This document shows positions 51,012-61,427 of a stretch of 64,000 nucleotides of DNA, piece by piece. The translations under genes and the position numbers were made by a program. The stretch covers positions 62,001 to 126,000 of the forward strand of contig JYIP02000015.1 of assembly GCA_001051155.2 (NCBI GenBank), in the 5' to 3' direction. The DNA is from Chrysoporthe austroafricana. Lineage: Eukaryota > Ascomycota > Sordariomycetes > Diaporthales > Cryphonectriaceae. Every line of letters begins with the position of its first letter. Positions within the stretch are counted from its first letter, which is position 1. The notes below the pieces were generated by a model. That model saw only the letters and a list, made by a program, of their open reading frames with translations, searched no databases and was not told where the DNA came from.

Positions 51012-53024
51012 ATGCGCGGAAAGAGCTTCGAACGGGTCACCGAGGTGAAGCCCGAGGTCCGGGACAAGGTCACAATGAGGATCACCAAACGAGCTGGGCC
51101 GGGCAAGACAGTCTGGGTTGAAGTTTCAAGTGACGAGGAGGAGGACCTCTTCCCGCCAGTCAGCCAAATGGGGAACGACCGGAAGATCAAGCTCGAGGAC
51201 TCGGCACAGGGCCGCGCGCAGTCCCGCGTCATCAAGTCTGAAGATAGGGACGAAGGACTCAGCACCATCCCCATCTCAGGAGGCTTTCAAGCACTACAGG
51301 ATGGAGCCGGCCTATCGGCTCGTCGAAAGAGCCACCAACATGCTGTAGCACCGCGGACACCATCGGTTTCACGCCACATCTCTCGAGTCACAGAACCGCC
51401 AGCGTCGTCTTCTTCCGATGATTCCTCGGAGTCAGAGGACTCGGATCGCGGACCAGACAGAGACGAGCTGTCCATTTTTGGGCGAGTCGGCGCGAGCAGT
51501 CGTCCAAGAGCATCCACCAGTGAGCCCATGCGCGCAACCAAGACCGATCAAACTCAGTCAGCTCCTTCACCTTCAACTTCACCGGAGCACGGGTGGCGGG
51601 TCGTCAACAAGCACAAACGGAAGGCATCGACTTGTGTATCAACATCTACTGGAACGGCAGCAATGAGAGACATTGCTGCTTTTCGGAATAAGCGAGCAGC
51701 CACTGCTGGACCCAGCACCTCTACTCGGCCTCCCATCGAGTGTGCAAGTCGTTTCGTTGACTCATCGGAGAAACAGGGAAAAGAAAAGGCAAAGCACAAA
51801 AAGTCTGAGGACAAGAGTGCCCCAAAGCCCAAGGATCGGCTCAAGGAGCGAAAACATCCAAGCAAGGACCGGAAAGAGAAGAATAAGGAGCCGAAGGACG
51901 AGTACAGGATGACGAAGCATAAACATCGGAGTCACAGCAAGCAACAAAAGAGGCATGGGCCCTCCCGACAGGCTCGTATCGAGCGATCAGTCGAGGAGCC
52001 GCCATCGTTCAGATTACCGACACCAGGCTCGTCGTCCGCAAATTGCGATATGTCCAAGTCTTCCCACCCGTCTCCTGTCCGATCAGACCCTGGACTTTTC
52101 GTGTCCTCGCCCGCTGGCCCAGCGACGCCATGCCCATTAAGCCCCCCTCAGATCCCACAGACATTGCCGGAGCTCGTAGCCTCGTCGCCCAGCCGCCAGG
52201 GATCAAAACGGACTCGTGCCGAATTCGAGGGCTCCATTCCGCCATCTACAGATCACGTCGTCGACAAATTCCTGCAGCAGCACTGCGCCCCGATGATGAA
52301 AGAGTTCTTGTGCGAAGCAAAGGCTGAGGTGCAAGACCTCAACGAGCGAATGCAGCAACACTCGTCTCGCATCGCGACTCTTCAAGGCAGGGCTGATGGA
52401 CAGACAGCCCGGCTGGATGGTCATGAGCGAAGACTTGACGAAATCAAGCAACGCGGTCTGGATCTCCACTGGCGTGTGGCTGGCTTGGAGGAGCAGTGTC
52501 GTGTGAAAGTCACACGTGAAGAGATGGACGACTTAGAGGCGCGTGTGAAGAAAGACTTGAACGGTCAGCTGAAGCATATTGCCCATGAGTTGGAGGAGTG
52601 TATGAAGAAAGATCTAAATGATCAGCTCAAACGAATGGCCAATACCCTGGAGGAGCGGATGGGGAAAGATCGTGAAGATACGAACACCAAGTTCCAGCTC
52701 CTTGAGGTAAACGCGGCTGTCGCAAGGGAGTCCGCTCGACCGCCTGCTCAGCGGCCAGCATCAGCACACCTGCAGCCACGAGTCCGTGAGATACAGCCGC
52801 GGGAGTTCTATGACTTCTCGCGACGTGGTGGTCTCAATCCGCCACCGGCTGCTAAAATTCCCACCACCTTGGTCCGAAGACCTGGTCCGACCGCACCGCG
52901 CAGTCATGCCCGGAAAGACTCTAATTGTGGTGGGCCACGCCCATTGAGACTGGGCCAGCCTTCCGATGCTAGAAATCAAGCACGGGCTCATGAGGGTGCG
53001 TATCATCAGTATAGGTCAGTCTAG
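51012..53024 (+). CDS. Hypothetical coiled-coil protein, likely nuclear
   Basis: 670 residues from ATG 51012. I do not recognise a family. The N-terminal two thirds are disordered: an acidic patch (SSDEEED near 37), long Ser-rich stretches and a Lys/Arg-rich block near 255-320 that could be a nuclear signal. Two matches to the sumoylation pattern (IKLE near 60, IKSE near 76) are suggestive only. Residues about 425-590 are a coiled coil with a tandem 19-20-residue duplication (KKDLN-QLK-A-LEE-M, about 511-550, DNA 52549-52665). The C-terminus may be spliced: donor ag/gtcagt at 53015 with an acceptor at 53080 (or in-frame at 53050) would replace the last two codons with a Ser-rich tail ending at TAA 53178-53180. 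It converges on the Argonaute gene. Confidence 0.72.
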   Translation: MRGKSFERVTEVKPEVRDKVTMRITKRAGPGKTVWVEVSSDEEEDLFPPVSQMGNDRKIKLEDSAQGRAQSRVIKSEDRDEGLSTIPISGGFQALQDGAGLSARRKSHQHAVAPRTPSVSRHISRVTEPPASSSSDDSSESEDSDRGPDRDELSIFGRVGASSRPRASTSEPMRATKTDQTQSAPSPSTSPEHGWRVVNKHKRKASTCVSTSTGTAAMRDIAAFRNKRAATAGPSTSTRPPIECASRFVDSSEKQGKEKAKHKKSEDKSAPKPKDRLKERKHPSKDRKEKNKEPKDEYRMTKHKHRSHSKQQKRHGPSRQARIERSVEEPPSFRLPTPGSSSANCDMSKSSHPSPVRSDPGLFVSSPAGPATPCPLSPPQIPQTLPELVASSPSRQGSKRTRAEFEGSIPPSTDHVVDKFLQQHCAPMMKEFLCEAKAEVQDLNERMQQHSSRIATLQGRADGQTARLDGHERRLDEIKQRGLDLHWRVAGLEEQCRVKVTREEMDDLEARVKKDLNGQLKHIAHELEECMKKDLNDQLKRMANTLEERMGKDREDTNTKFQLLEVNAAVARESARPPAQRPASAHLQPRVREIQPREFYDFSRRGGLNPPPAAKIPTTLVRRPGPTAPRSHARKDSNCGGPRPLRLGQPSDARNQARAHEGAYHQYRSV

Positions 53025-53080
53025 ATAGGCCTGATCGTCACTGTCCACAGGCTGGTTAGTAATGTACTGACCTGTCGTAG
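53015..53080 (+). other. Possible 3' intron of the coiled-coil gene
   Basis: GTCAGT donor at 53015, branch-like ACTGAC at 53065-53070 and TCGTAG acceptor at 53080. An alternative acceptor CACAG at 53050 is in the same frame. Either gives a tail ending at 53180. Confidence 0.45.
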
Positions 53081-53180
53081 ATCGGAAGTCGTCGTCACAC
53101 GCTTTCAACGCAAGCCCGGGTCATCATCGAGCCAATCCGATTCCTCATCACCAGTCGAGCCCAGGATATCAGCATCCTAA

Positions 53181-53573
53181 CAAGGTTCTTTGCCAGTCGA
53201 GTCCGATCTGTCATCGCCCCCAATCCAGCCCCGGCCTTTGCCTTTCGACGTATCGATCATCACCTAGCAAGAGATGAGAGACCTGCATCCTGGCTGGGCC
53301 TTTGGACAGGTCTTCTGGTCTTACTTCTCTATCACTCCTGCAACGACGTCAAATATATTTCATGATCACCCGTACTGAAGACGTTGGCTGTCCTGCTGAC
53401 CGTGAAGTGAAGTGGTATTGAAGAATAAGAACGCACGAGGCATTTCCTAGACAACTGGGTCGACGCATGGGGATCTTGTCCTGAACACACAATTTTGAAT
53501 AGTGGGGCACACTCTCTCGTTTGCCCCGACCATACGCCCTTCCACATAATGCCATCCTCCGATCACCATCACC
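53181..53573. other. Convergent intergenic region
   Basis: About 390 bp between the ends of two converging genes. No coding signal; it probably holds both 3' untranslated regions. Confidence 0.6.
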
Positions 53574-56500
53574 TCAGATGTAAAACATGGTGTTTCTGAG
53601 CTTCTCATGGATCTTCACGCCATCCGTATCCCCGGACACGCTCCCCGCGACCGTGCTTGCCTCGTCGGACGTGCCCTCGAACAGATCCGCCATGTACCTC
53701 CTGGCGCGCTCGCACAGGATATCCGCGTGGTACGCGGGCGTGCAGATGCTGACCGCCTTGGTGGCGCGGCTGTACGAGTAGCACAGCGCCTGCGTCATCC
53801 TCTCGAGCTCGTTCGCCACGGCGGACGGGTCCTGCGTCCCCAGCCTCTTCGCGCGGTCGCGGAAGATCTGGTCCAGCACGACGACGTAGTGCGCGGGGCG
53901 CCCCGTGCCCTGGATGACGGCGTGGCTCTGCAGGTAAAAGTCCCAGAAGCTCTCCTCGGTCACCCCGCGGTCCACGATCGTGCCGGGCTTGCAGTTCCCG
54001 CCGCGGTCCATGTCCTTCTCCCGGGTCGGGTAGAAGCGCGTGTGGTGGCGCTTGCCGACGATGATGACAGTGAGCCGCGGCTGGGGGCTGTTAGCGGGGT
54101 ACTTCTCCTTGCACGCGTCGCTGAGCAGCGGGACCTCCTCGTCGAGGACGGACTGGTACTGGCCCTCGGACACGCCGTCGCGGTAGACGAGGATGTTCTC
54201 GGGGTATTGGGTGTGGCGGCCTAGGCGTAGCCAGTTATCCAGGTGCTGCTTGAGCATTTGTTTCAAGTCGCTAACCATCTCCTTCCGGGCCTTGTCCTGG
54301 ATGCTAAGGATACCCGGCCACTGGCTGAGGTGCTTGTCTGGCGAGGCCACCATGCCGGCGACGGAGGGGGCATTGCGCGCAGAGCCGGGCGACGGGTGGG
54401 TCACGTCGATGCCGACGACCATAGTCTTGTCTTCGTTGATGAAGGAGAGCCGCGAGGGGTCGACCATCTGGTTATTGCCGCCGAGCTTTAGGTTGAACTT
54501 GAGGGCGACGTTGGCGAAGTACTGGTCCTGTCCTCGGTCACCTGTAAACTTCTGACCGACTACGCAGATGGTATGCACACCGTACACGCGGTCACCGAGC
54601 GTCTTGACGTAGTTGTAGAACTCAGTATTGTCGCCCTTGTCCCTGCCTGGCAGGATGACCAGGAGGAGGTCGACAGCCGACGATGCCTCACTAAAGACCT
54701 TGTCCAGGCTCGAGTCGCTGGGGAACTTCATGGCCACCTCCTTGCCGGGCAAAGACTGAGTCCGAACAGTCACGCCGTTCTTCTTCAGTGCGGCAGCGAA
54801 TTTGCTAACAGTGGCGGCCAGATCCTGCATCGAATAGCGTGGTTGGTGGTAAGATCGACTATCTCGGATGGAGATCCACTTCCAGGTCTTGAGTTCGCCC
54901 GACTTGTTGAACTGAATCTTGTCCATGTTCCAGCTCCCGTTGAAGACGTTGACGGCCTTGCTGCTCGGCTTGGATCCAGGTTTGTCGTCTCTGTAAAAGA
55001 CCCTGGGCTCCGGCAACAGCCTGGCTGGAACGGTGATGAGGCCATTCCCGACCTTGAGGCCAAATTTTGCCTGATGTCACCGTCAGTACTCACACCAGAT
55101 CGCAATGTTGTCATGCAAATCCTTGGGGCTTGGGCAGAGGATAAGTTAGGGGATACTTACGAGCAGACTATTCGTGTTCTCCGACAGGCCAGCGGTCTCG
55201 AGGCCATCATTGACGATCGACTCTGCATTCATCCAAGGCCCGCGGACAGCAAACCGGATCATGTTCCTCGTCTGGTCGCCGCTCAGCTTCGCCATGGCGT
55301 TCTGTCCTGGCAGCACGACGCAAACTTCAGCTGGCAAGTAGGAGGGGTTCTGCTCGGTGCCAACGTTGACAACGGGAAGATTGGGATCCATGGCAGTGCC
55401 GTAATTCTTCTGGAAGTAGTCGTATACACTGACGTACCGCCCAGGCGCGGCACCAGCAAGTTGGGGTCCTGGTGCGCTGGCCTTCCCCTTCCCCTTTCCC
55501 TTGCCTTTGCCCTTCTTCTGGGGCGCGCCCTGGGCCGACTCAGCCCCGGGCACTGACGAGGAGGGTTTTGCGGCGGCGGGCTGGGACCTGTCCTCGAGCC
55601 AGAACTCGACGTTCTTGGGTCCGGCTGCGAGGTGGCCAACATGCGGGGGGTGCGCGAGGTTGAGCCCGTCGGTCTTCTTAGCAAGGCCGATGATGGTCTT
55701 AGGCCGATGGACGACCTCACCCCTCCTGTTCTTTTTCTCTGGAAGATGCGTAGTGCGAACGCGGACGCGCTTCAGGAACTTTTCGAGAGAGCGCATGCCT
55801 CTGTCGTCGTGACGGGGGCCGTATGCGTGCATCAGGCTTGGGAGCAAACCTTCCTGGTAGAAGGCCCCGTGGGCGACGTTGATGTTGATGAGGACCCGGT
55901 TTGTGGCGGCGCGGACGCTGGTGAAGAAGCCACGGATGGCAGTCAGACCCTTGCCGAGGTCGATACTGCTTTTTTCTCCGACTGTGTTCATCGGGAAGAC
56001 CTTGTTTTTGCCGATGGCAGTGAGGCTTCCTGTGGACTTTGTGTAATGGTTGAGGAAGATGTTTAGGGCCTGGATCATCTCGAGCTTGCAGTCGTACTGC
56101 TGCCCAGCGGCCGGATTCGTCGACGTCAGATACGTCATGAGATCGCCGACAGTCAAGGTCTTGGAGGACTTAATCCCGACCTTGTACTGCGTCGCTCGTT
56201 CCCTCGGCTCATCCTCGCCTTCCGCCTTGTAGATGACAGTGATGGTGTCTCCGGCCAGCTCGAGCTTCTTCCGTGAGATCAGGGTGGCCTTGAAGTCAGT
56301 GACCATATCGTTGCGGTAGTCTGCCAGCTCTGGAGCCTCGTTCATCATGAGCCGGACGACCTGAGAGCGCTTCTTCCCAGCAACCTCGGGACTGATATTT
56401 GAGATGTCGTACGAGTACAGGACAAGGGAGGACTTGGGCACGAGCTGGACATAGTTGGCGTAGACCGTGATGTTTGTCCCATCTGGAGCGGTGCCGTATC

Positions 56501-56953
56501 CGGGTCGGGGAGGCATGACAGCCCTGGACTCGTCCAGGCTCAGGCTGCTCAAGGCGGACGCGACATCAGGAGACCTGCGGGCCTTCTGCCGAGCATCCTC
56601 GACCTTCCCGACAGCGGCATCAGGGGCCGGGACACCACCGCCTCGTGGACTGCATGTAGCGAGATCAGCCGATGACACAGGACGAGCATACCCTTAGACG
56701 CGACCAAGGAGGACAAGACCCACGAGTAGACCTGTGCAGGTGGCCTCCCACCCCGAAAGCTCCCTCCTCCTCTACCTCCCGAGGGGCCTCCTCGAAATCC
56801 GCCGCCGCCGCCGCCGCCTCCGCCGCCTCGGAAACCACCACGGTCGAACCCTCCGCGGCCTCCCTGGGGTTGGAACGCACCGCCGCGTGGGGCTCCGTCG
56901 CCCCGGCCTCCTCTTCCTCTACCCCGAGGTCCTCCTCGCCCGCGGTCGGCCAT
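53574..56953 (-). CDS. qde-2: Argonaute, slicer type (QDE-2-like)
   Basis: Small-RNA-guided nuclease of RNA silencing. Three exons, 56953-56724, 56649-55161 and 55070-53574, give 1071 residues. Introns are 74 bp (GTGGGT...CATGCAG) and 90 bp (GTAAGT...CATCAG); the first joins QVY-S-PRGGG with phase 2, the second NSLL-AKFG with phase 0. Residues 1-70 are an RGG/glycine-rich tail. ArgoN follows to about 340. The PAZ region runs about 380-530 (VYDYFQKNYG near 485) and has a Lys-Gly repeat insertion near 455-467. MID and PIWI complete it. The catalytic tetrad is complete: Asp795 (GIDVTHP), Glu837, Asp871 (YRDGVSEGQ), His1021 (PAYHAD). The protein ends FYI. QDE-2 rather than the meiotic paralogue SMS-2 is suggested by the RGG tail but is not proven. 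Confidence 0.93.
55071..55160 (-). other. Argonaute intron 2
   Basis: 90 bp, donor GTAAGT, branch-like TACTGACG, acceptor ACATCAG. Joins NSLL to AKFGLKVGNG. Confidence 0.88.
56650..56723 (-). other. Argonaute intron 1
   Basis: 74 bp, donor GTGGGT, branch-like GGCTGATC, acceptor CATGCAG. Among the donors examined it is the one that keeps frame into the conserved exon 2. Confidence 0.82.
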
Positions 56954-58310
56954 CTTCAGGATAAGTAGGCTTCAGAGTTGTTCAGCTGCGGAGCAGTAAG
57001 AAAAGGATATGCCGAGCTGGCGTCGACCGGGCAATAGGAATAGTGGCTGTAGATATGAGACCTAAGTGATGCAATTGTCAGATGAGGGGATGCTGGATGC
57101 TTGGCCAGAATTTGGCTTCCTCATTGTCGGTCAGCCGTGTAGGAGCATCACCATGAGAAGCGGGCAGGAGAAATGGTCCTCTCGAGGGGGGGAGGCTCAG
57201 GCCTCTTCAGCCTCAACTGATGCAGACGGGATGGGATGGATGAGAGCGGGGCAGTCTCACCTCTTGTTTGCAGTCGTGGTGTCAGCGTGTCCCTCCCTAC
57301 TTGCAGCACCCCAGAGGCAAGGGTCCAACGTGGTGGTAGGTCTTGTTTTGTTTCTAGTTATGCCGTGTTGTGTGAACTTAAGAGCTCGACGTCGAGATGG
57401 GGACAGGGCTGTCGTCGCGTCTCTGCTGCGTGCAGCACCAGCTCAAGTGGCAAGCAACGCGGTCGTCTTAGCGTGCATGGCATCCAGCTGGGTCTGCCAG
57501 CTTTTAAGAAGTTCACGCGCGCCTGGGCGCTCGAGCTTCCAAGGTCGTTCTGCAGGTGTGTGGTCTCACAAGCTGCAAGAGGCCTGCCGCCACTGCGCCA
57601 CGTCTGCCAATTCTTCATCTGTTGGCGCTCCCCGAGACACTGAGACAGTCTCATGCATGAGTGGAGCCATGCCGTAGGCCAGCGGGGGGGAAGAAAAGCA
57701 GAGAGAAAAAGAAGAACTTCTGCTTATCTGCAGGCTGCAATGTTGCCACCATCATCACCCTTGCCCTTCTCTGCCCATCCCCATGGCCGGGTTCACGATA
57801 CACAAGTGACAACATATATGCTTGGAATGCTTAATCGTGAATATCGGGTACTACATCGGGTGCATACTTGCTCAGCAGCTGCACATGTACCTAGGATGCC
57901 TCTGCCTACCTACTGAACGCTCTATAGGGTCTGGTCTTGCCATGATTATATTGTGATTGATGGAGACCTAGTGCCTTTTTGCAGATAATGCACCCATCCC
58001 CCCACCCCCGGACGAGAGCACAGTTTTTCAGACTCTCTTGGTCGCGCCTCAAGAAAGATATCGCAACAGCTCCAGCTGGCGGATCCATGGCCTGCTGAGC
58101 AGACAGAACAACAAACATGTATGTAAAGGATCGCTGTGCTGCCCTCTGCATAAGCACCGTATCAACATGGCTGCTGGACCTGCACCGGGGTACCATTCAG
58201 CTTCACTAGTGTGCTAAGTAGTATGCCCAAGTAGCTTCAGCGTCACCCGCCCCCTCCCCACGACGTCCTGCCAGGTGTCTCACTTGACCAGCAGAGACAC
58301 ACAGCGGACG
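56954..58310. other. Divergent intergenic region, Argonaute / DUF218 gene
   Basis: 1.36 kb upstream of both genes. ORFs at 57066-57677 and elsewhere show no domain and overlap each other on both strands. No RNA gene recognised. Confidence 0.55.
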
Positions 58311-59039
58311 ATGGCAGCCGGTGCCCCGCCGCAGCCACAGGTGACACAAGATTCAGAGCTCGTGTACAGCTACCACCGCATGCGCATGCCCCTGACTGCG
58401 ACCGGCGCGGACGCCGTGTTCTGCCTGTGCAGCCTCGACCTGAGGGTCGCCCAACGGGCCGCACAACTCTTCCTCGACGGGCTCGGGCGGTGGCTGATCT
58501 TCTCCGGGGGCTCGGGCACGCTGACCGCCGGCCGGCCTGGGTTTCAACAAGACCCTGAGGCCGTCGTCTTCGCGCGCATCGCCGTGACGATGGGCGTCCC
58601 CGAGGACCGCATACTGGTCGAGCCGCGGTCGACCAACACCGGGGAGAACGTGCGGTTCACGTACGAGCTGCTGAGGGCGGGGGGCCTGCTCCCCGAGGAC
58701 GAGGCCCACGGGGCGGGGATCCGCTCCTTTATCCTGGTGCAGAAGCCGTACATGGAGAGGAGAACCTTCGCGACTTTCATGAAGCAGTGGCCCGGGATGG
58801 CGGCAACCGGAGGAGCGGGCGGGTTCGTATTCACGGTTACGTCGCCCCAGCTCGAATTCACAGAGTACCCGGACGAGGACAACCCGCGGGACCTGGTCAT
58901 CAACATCATGGTTGGGGATCTAATCAGGATTCGCGAGTACCCTGCGAAGGGGTACCAGATAGAGCAGGATATTCCTGACAGCGTGTGGGCTGCGGGACAG
59001 AGGCTGATCGCTGCTGGTTTTAACAAGCATCTCCCGTGA
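58311..59039 (+). CDS. DUF218/YdcF-like protein
   Basis: 242 residues from ATG 58311. The frame is open further up, to a GTG at 58275, but ATG with a purine-rich context is the likely fungal start. DUF218 features are in order: hydrophobic strand DAVFCLCS (35-41), helix RVAQRAAQLFLDG, glycine loop FSGGSG (64-69), D-P-E-A (81-84) before a helix, GVPEDRILVEPRSTNTGENV (95-114), and a later strand SFILVQKPYMERR (139-151) leading to a Trp-containing segment. No signal peptide or membrane segment is seen, so it is probably cytosolic. The biochemical role of fungal members is unknown; bacterial YdcF-type proteins are linked to nucleotide or envelope metabolism. It ends 32 bp from the stop of the converging GH43 gene. 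Confidence 0.85.
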   Translation: MAAGAPPQPQVTQDSELVYSYHRMRMPLTATGADAVFCLCSLDLRVAQRAAQLFLDGLGRWLIFSGGSGTLTAGRPGFQQDPEAVVFARIAVTMGVPEDRILVEPRSTNTGENVRFTYELLRAGGLLPEDEAHGAGIRSFILVQKPYMERRTFATFMKQWPGMAATGGAGGFVFTVTSPQLEFTEYPDEDNPRDLVINIMVGDLIRIREYPAKGYQIEQDIPDSVWAAGQRLIAAGFNKHLP

Positions 59040-59071
59040 GGCTTGGGACCTGCCTGTGAGGCCCGCTACCT

Positions 59072-60724
59072 TTACACCTCATACCGGTCAGACTGGTGCC
59101 TGACCGGTCGATACACGAAATAATCAAACCTCGCCTCCCTCGCCGTCCCGTTCAGATCCGAACATGCCATCCCGACAAACGCCCCGGTGAAGCTTCCATG
59201 CGTCTGGTGCCCACCACACTCGTCACAGAGGATGCTAGCATCGTACACCGGCCCGATCCTGCTCAGGTCCTTCTCGCCCTCCACGGCATAGAAGAACTGC
59301 AGCTCCGGCCCGCGGATGGTGAGCGCAAGCCTGATCTTGCCCTCCCTGGGTATCTTCACCGGCTCGAGCAGAGGCTGCCCCTGCAGATAGCCGTCGGGCC
59401 ACGAGGCGTCCGAGACCATGAGCAGCAGTTCCCTCTGCCCGTCCGGGTCCGCAGAAATCACCAGGTAGAAGAAGTTGTACCGGCAGTAGTAGGCCGTCAG
59501 GCCCGCGAACTGCCTCTCGTCCTCGGGCTCAAAGCTCACCACCGTCTCCGCATCGTACGAGAAGTGCGTCTGCCGCCTGGCGACGAGCGCCTGCTCGAAC
59601 CACGACCCGATGCTCTCCCTCCCGTACAACACGAGCTGCTTCCCGCCCTTGCCGCCGCCGACCTTGAAGATGCGCTCCGGCTCCGGCGTCCGCAGCCACT
59701 GGAAGTCCTTGTGCAGCTCCCCGGGCTCAAAGGTGTACCTCATCTCCTTCCAGTACCTCTCCTCGTCCCTCGTGCCGGGGACGTCCACCCACAGGCTCGG
59801 CACCGGCCCGTCCTTGACATACAGCCACCCGTCGTCCCCCCAGTAACACTCCTGTATGCTCGTCTCCCTGCCCAGGACGCACCTCCGGCGCTGGGTGGTC
59901 GGGCGCCCGCACAGGTGCACGAGGTACGTCCGCCCGTCGGGGGTGTCGACGAGGTCGCCGTGGCCGGCCTTCTGGATCGCCGCCAGCGGCGCGTCCTTGC
60001 TCGTGACGACGTGGCCCTGCGGGTGCACCTCGTACGGGCCCCAGATGTCCCGCGACCGGGCGAGCGTGCACGCGTGCTCGTACGACGTGCCGCCCTCGGC
60101 GGCCAGGAGGTAATACCAGCCGCCGCGCCGGTACAGGTGCGGGCCCTCGACGAGCGCGAGCGCCGTGCCCGGGAAGATGTTGCGCCGCGGCCCCACCAGC
60201 CGCCCGCGCGCGGCGTCGTACTCCTGCAGCGCGATGCCCGCAAACGCGCTGTCCCCCCGCAGCCCGCCGCGCTGCCGGTGGTCCCACAGCATGTTGACGA
60301 GCCACTTGCGGCCCGTGTCCGGGTCGTGGAACAGGCTCGGGTCGAACCCGCTGCTGTTCGCATACACGGGGTCCGACCACGGGCCCTCGGCCCTGTCGGC
60401 CGTGACGATGTAGTTGTGCGCGTCCTTGAACGAGCCGTCCTTGCGCTTCACGTCCGTGTAGACTAGGTAGAACTTGTGCCCGTCGTGCGTCAGGCACGGC
60501 GCCCAGACGCCGCAGCTGTCCGGGTCCCCGCGCATGTCGAGCTGCGACCTGCGGCTGAGGGGCCGGCAGACGAGGTCCCAGTTCGCGAGGTCCGTCGAGT
60601 GGTGGATCTGGACGCCGGGGTACCACTCGAAGGTGCTGTTGGCGATGTAATAGTCTGAACCGACGCGGAGGATCGAGGGGTCGGCATTGAAGCCGGGGAG
60701 GATGGGGTTTAATATTTTGGGCAT
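59072..60724 (-). CDS. GH43 beta-xylosidase/alpha-L-arabinofuranosidase
   Basis: 550 residues, single exon, from ATG 60724. It has no signal peptide, so an intracellular enzyme acting on imported xylo-oligosaccharides is likely. Five-bladed propeller residues are visible: catalytic base Asp15 (GFNADPSI), Asp128 (SGFDPSLFHDP) that tunes the acid, and catalytic acid Glu193 (LVEGPHLY). Spacing is close to Selenomonas-type SXA (14/127/186). The C-terminal half (from about 330) is the beta-sandwich typical of that subfamily, so beta-xylosidase is favoured; arabinofuranosidase side activity is common. The start is preceded by an A-rich stretch. The frame upstream opens only from a GTG and is taken as untranslated leader. 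Confidence 0.9.
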   Translation of the reverse strand: MPKILNPILPGFNADPSILRVGSDYYIANSTFEWYPGVQIHHSTDLANWDLVCRPLSRRSQLDMRGDPDSCGVWAPCLTHDGHKFYLVYTDVKRKDGSFKDAHNYIVTADRAEGPWSDPVYANSSGFDPSLFHDPDTGRKWLVNMLWDHRQRGGLRGDSAFAGIALQEYDAARGRLVGPRRNIFPGTALALVEGPHLYRRGGWYYLLAAEGGTSYEHACTLARSRDIWGPYEVHPQGHVVTSKDAPLAAIQKAGHGDLVDTPDGRTYLVHLCGRPTTQRRRCVLGRETSIQECYWGDDGWLYVKDGPVPSLWVDVPGTRDEERYWKEMRYTFEPGELHKDFQWLRTPEPERIFKVGGGKGGKQLVLYGRESIGSWFEQALVARRQTHFSYDAETVVSFEPEDERQFAGLTAYYCRYNFFYLVISADPDGQRELLLMVSDASWPDGYLQGQPLLEPVKIPREGKIRLALTIRGPELQFFYAVEGEKDLSRIGPVYDASILCDECGGHQTHGSFTGAFVGMACSDLNGTAREARFDYFVYRPVRHQSDRYEV

Positions 60725-61427
60725 TTTTTTTTTCTTTTCCTTCTGGTGACTTGGAGTATGATGGGCAGGTGAGGGGGGGATGCAAAGGAATAAGATTAGA
60801 CTCACATTCTTGGGATTGCTAATGGTGACTCCGACTGAAAGATGAAATATTATACTACCGACGATATATGTACCGCGCCGCGCAGTGGATCGCCTAGGAG
60901 GAGCGGCGGGATCTGATTCAACCAGGCATTTTACCCGGCGGCTCTTCACTTTGAGCCGGGAACTACTTGCGCGAGATCGGGTAAATTGGTGCTGCAGTGT
61001 AAAATGCGTCTAAGTGTTATCGAAACCGTAATCTATGACTGACCAGCGCAACATACATATCATGTGGTTGGTGGTATGAAAATGCTCATGAGATATCATC
61101 TCACATGAAGCTTATTCACTGCCCATGGAACGTCCATCTCGCAGCCAGCCACGGCTAATTATCGAACGGGATGATATTGCCACGGAGGATTGATCGCACA
61201 GTTGGAAAAGTGGTTATCGTAGGAGTGAATATACCGGTAAGTCGAGTATATAGAAATTCGCTATTGTGGTATCAATGCTATCATTTATCGTTCTCATTAC
61301 TTCGATGCAGGTAGGTATCAAACCCAAGTGGTGAATTAAGAAGGGTACACAATAGGTAAGAAAAAAAAAAAAAGAAACCCGACCAATGGAAATCACAACA
61401 CCAACCCCTGTCATCCGCCAAACTCCC
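60725..61427. other. Intergenic region GH43 / AspRS-fusion gene
   Basis: About 700 bp upstream of GH43 and downstream of the AspRS fusion. It includes the A-rich leader of GH43 and a 13-A run at 61361-61373 (a T run on the transcribed strand of the fusion gene, about 55 bp after its stop). No other feature seen. Confidence 0.6.

Noticed and set aside
56650..56678. ATG at 56678 as Argonaute start
   Set aside because: It lies inside intron 1; using exon 1 restores the RGG tail and the QVYSPRGGG junction in frame.
57066..57677. 203-codon ORF between Argonaute and DUF218 genes
   Set aside because: Cys/Ser-rich, overlaps ORFs in other frames, no recognisable feature.
59096..60466. 456-codon plus-strand ORF over GH43
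   Set aside because: Arg/Pro/Val-rich shadow of the GH43 gene; the opposite strand carries the catalytic triad with correct spacing.
60725..60949. N-terminal extension of GH43 to 60949
   Set aside because: That frame opens at GTG, reads through an A-rich leader and has no family similarity; ATG 60724 starts at the conserved N-terminus.
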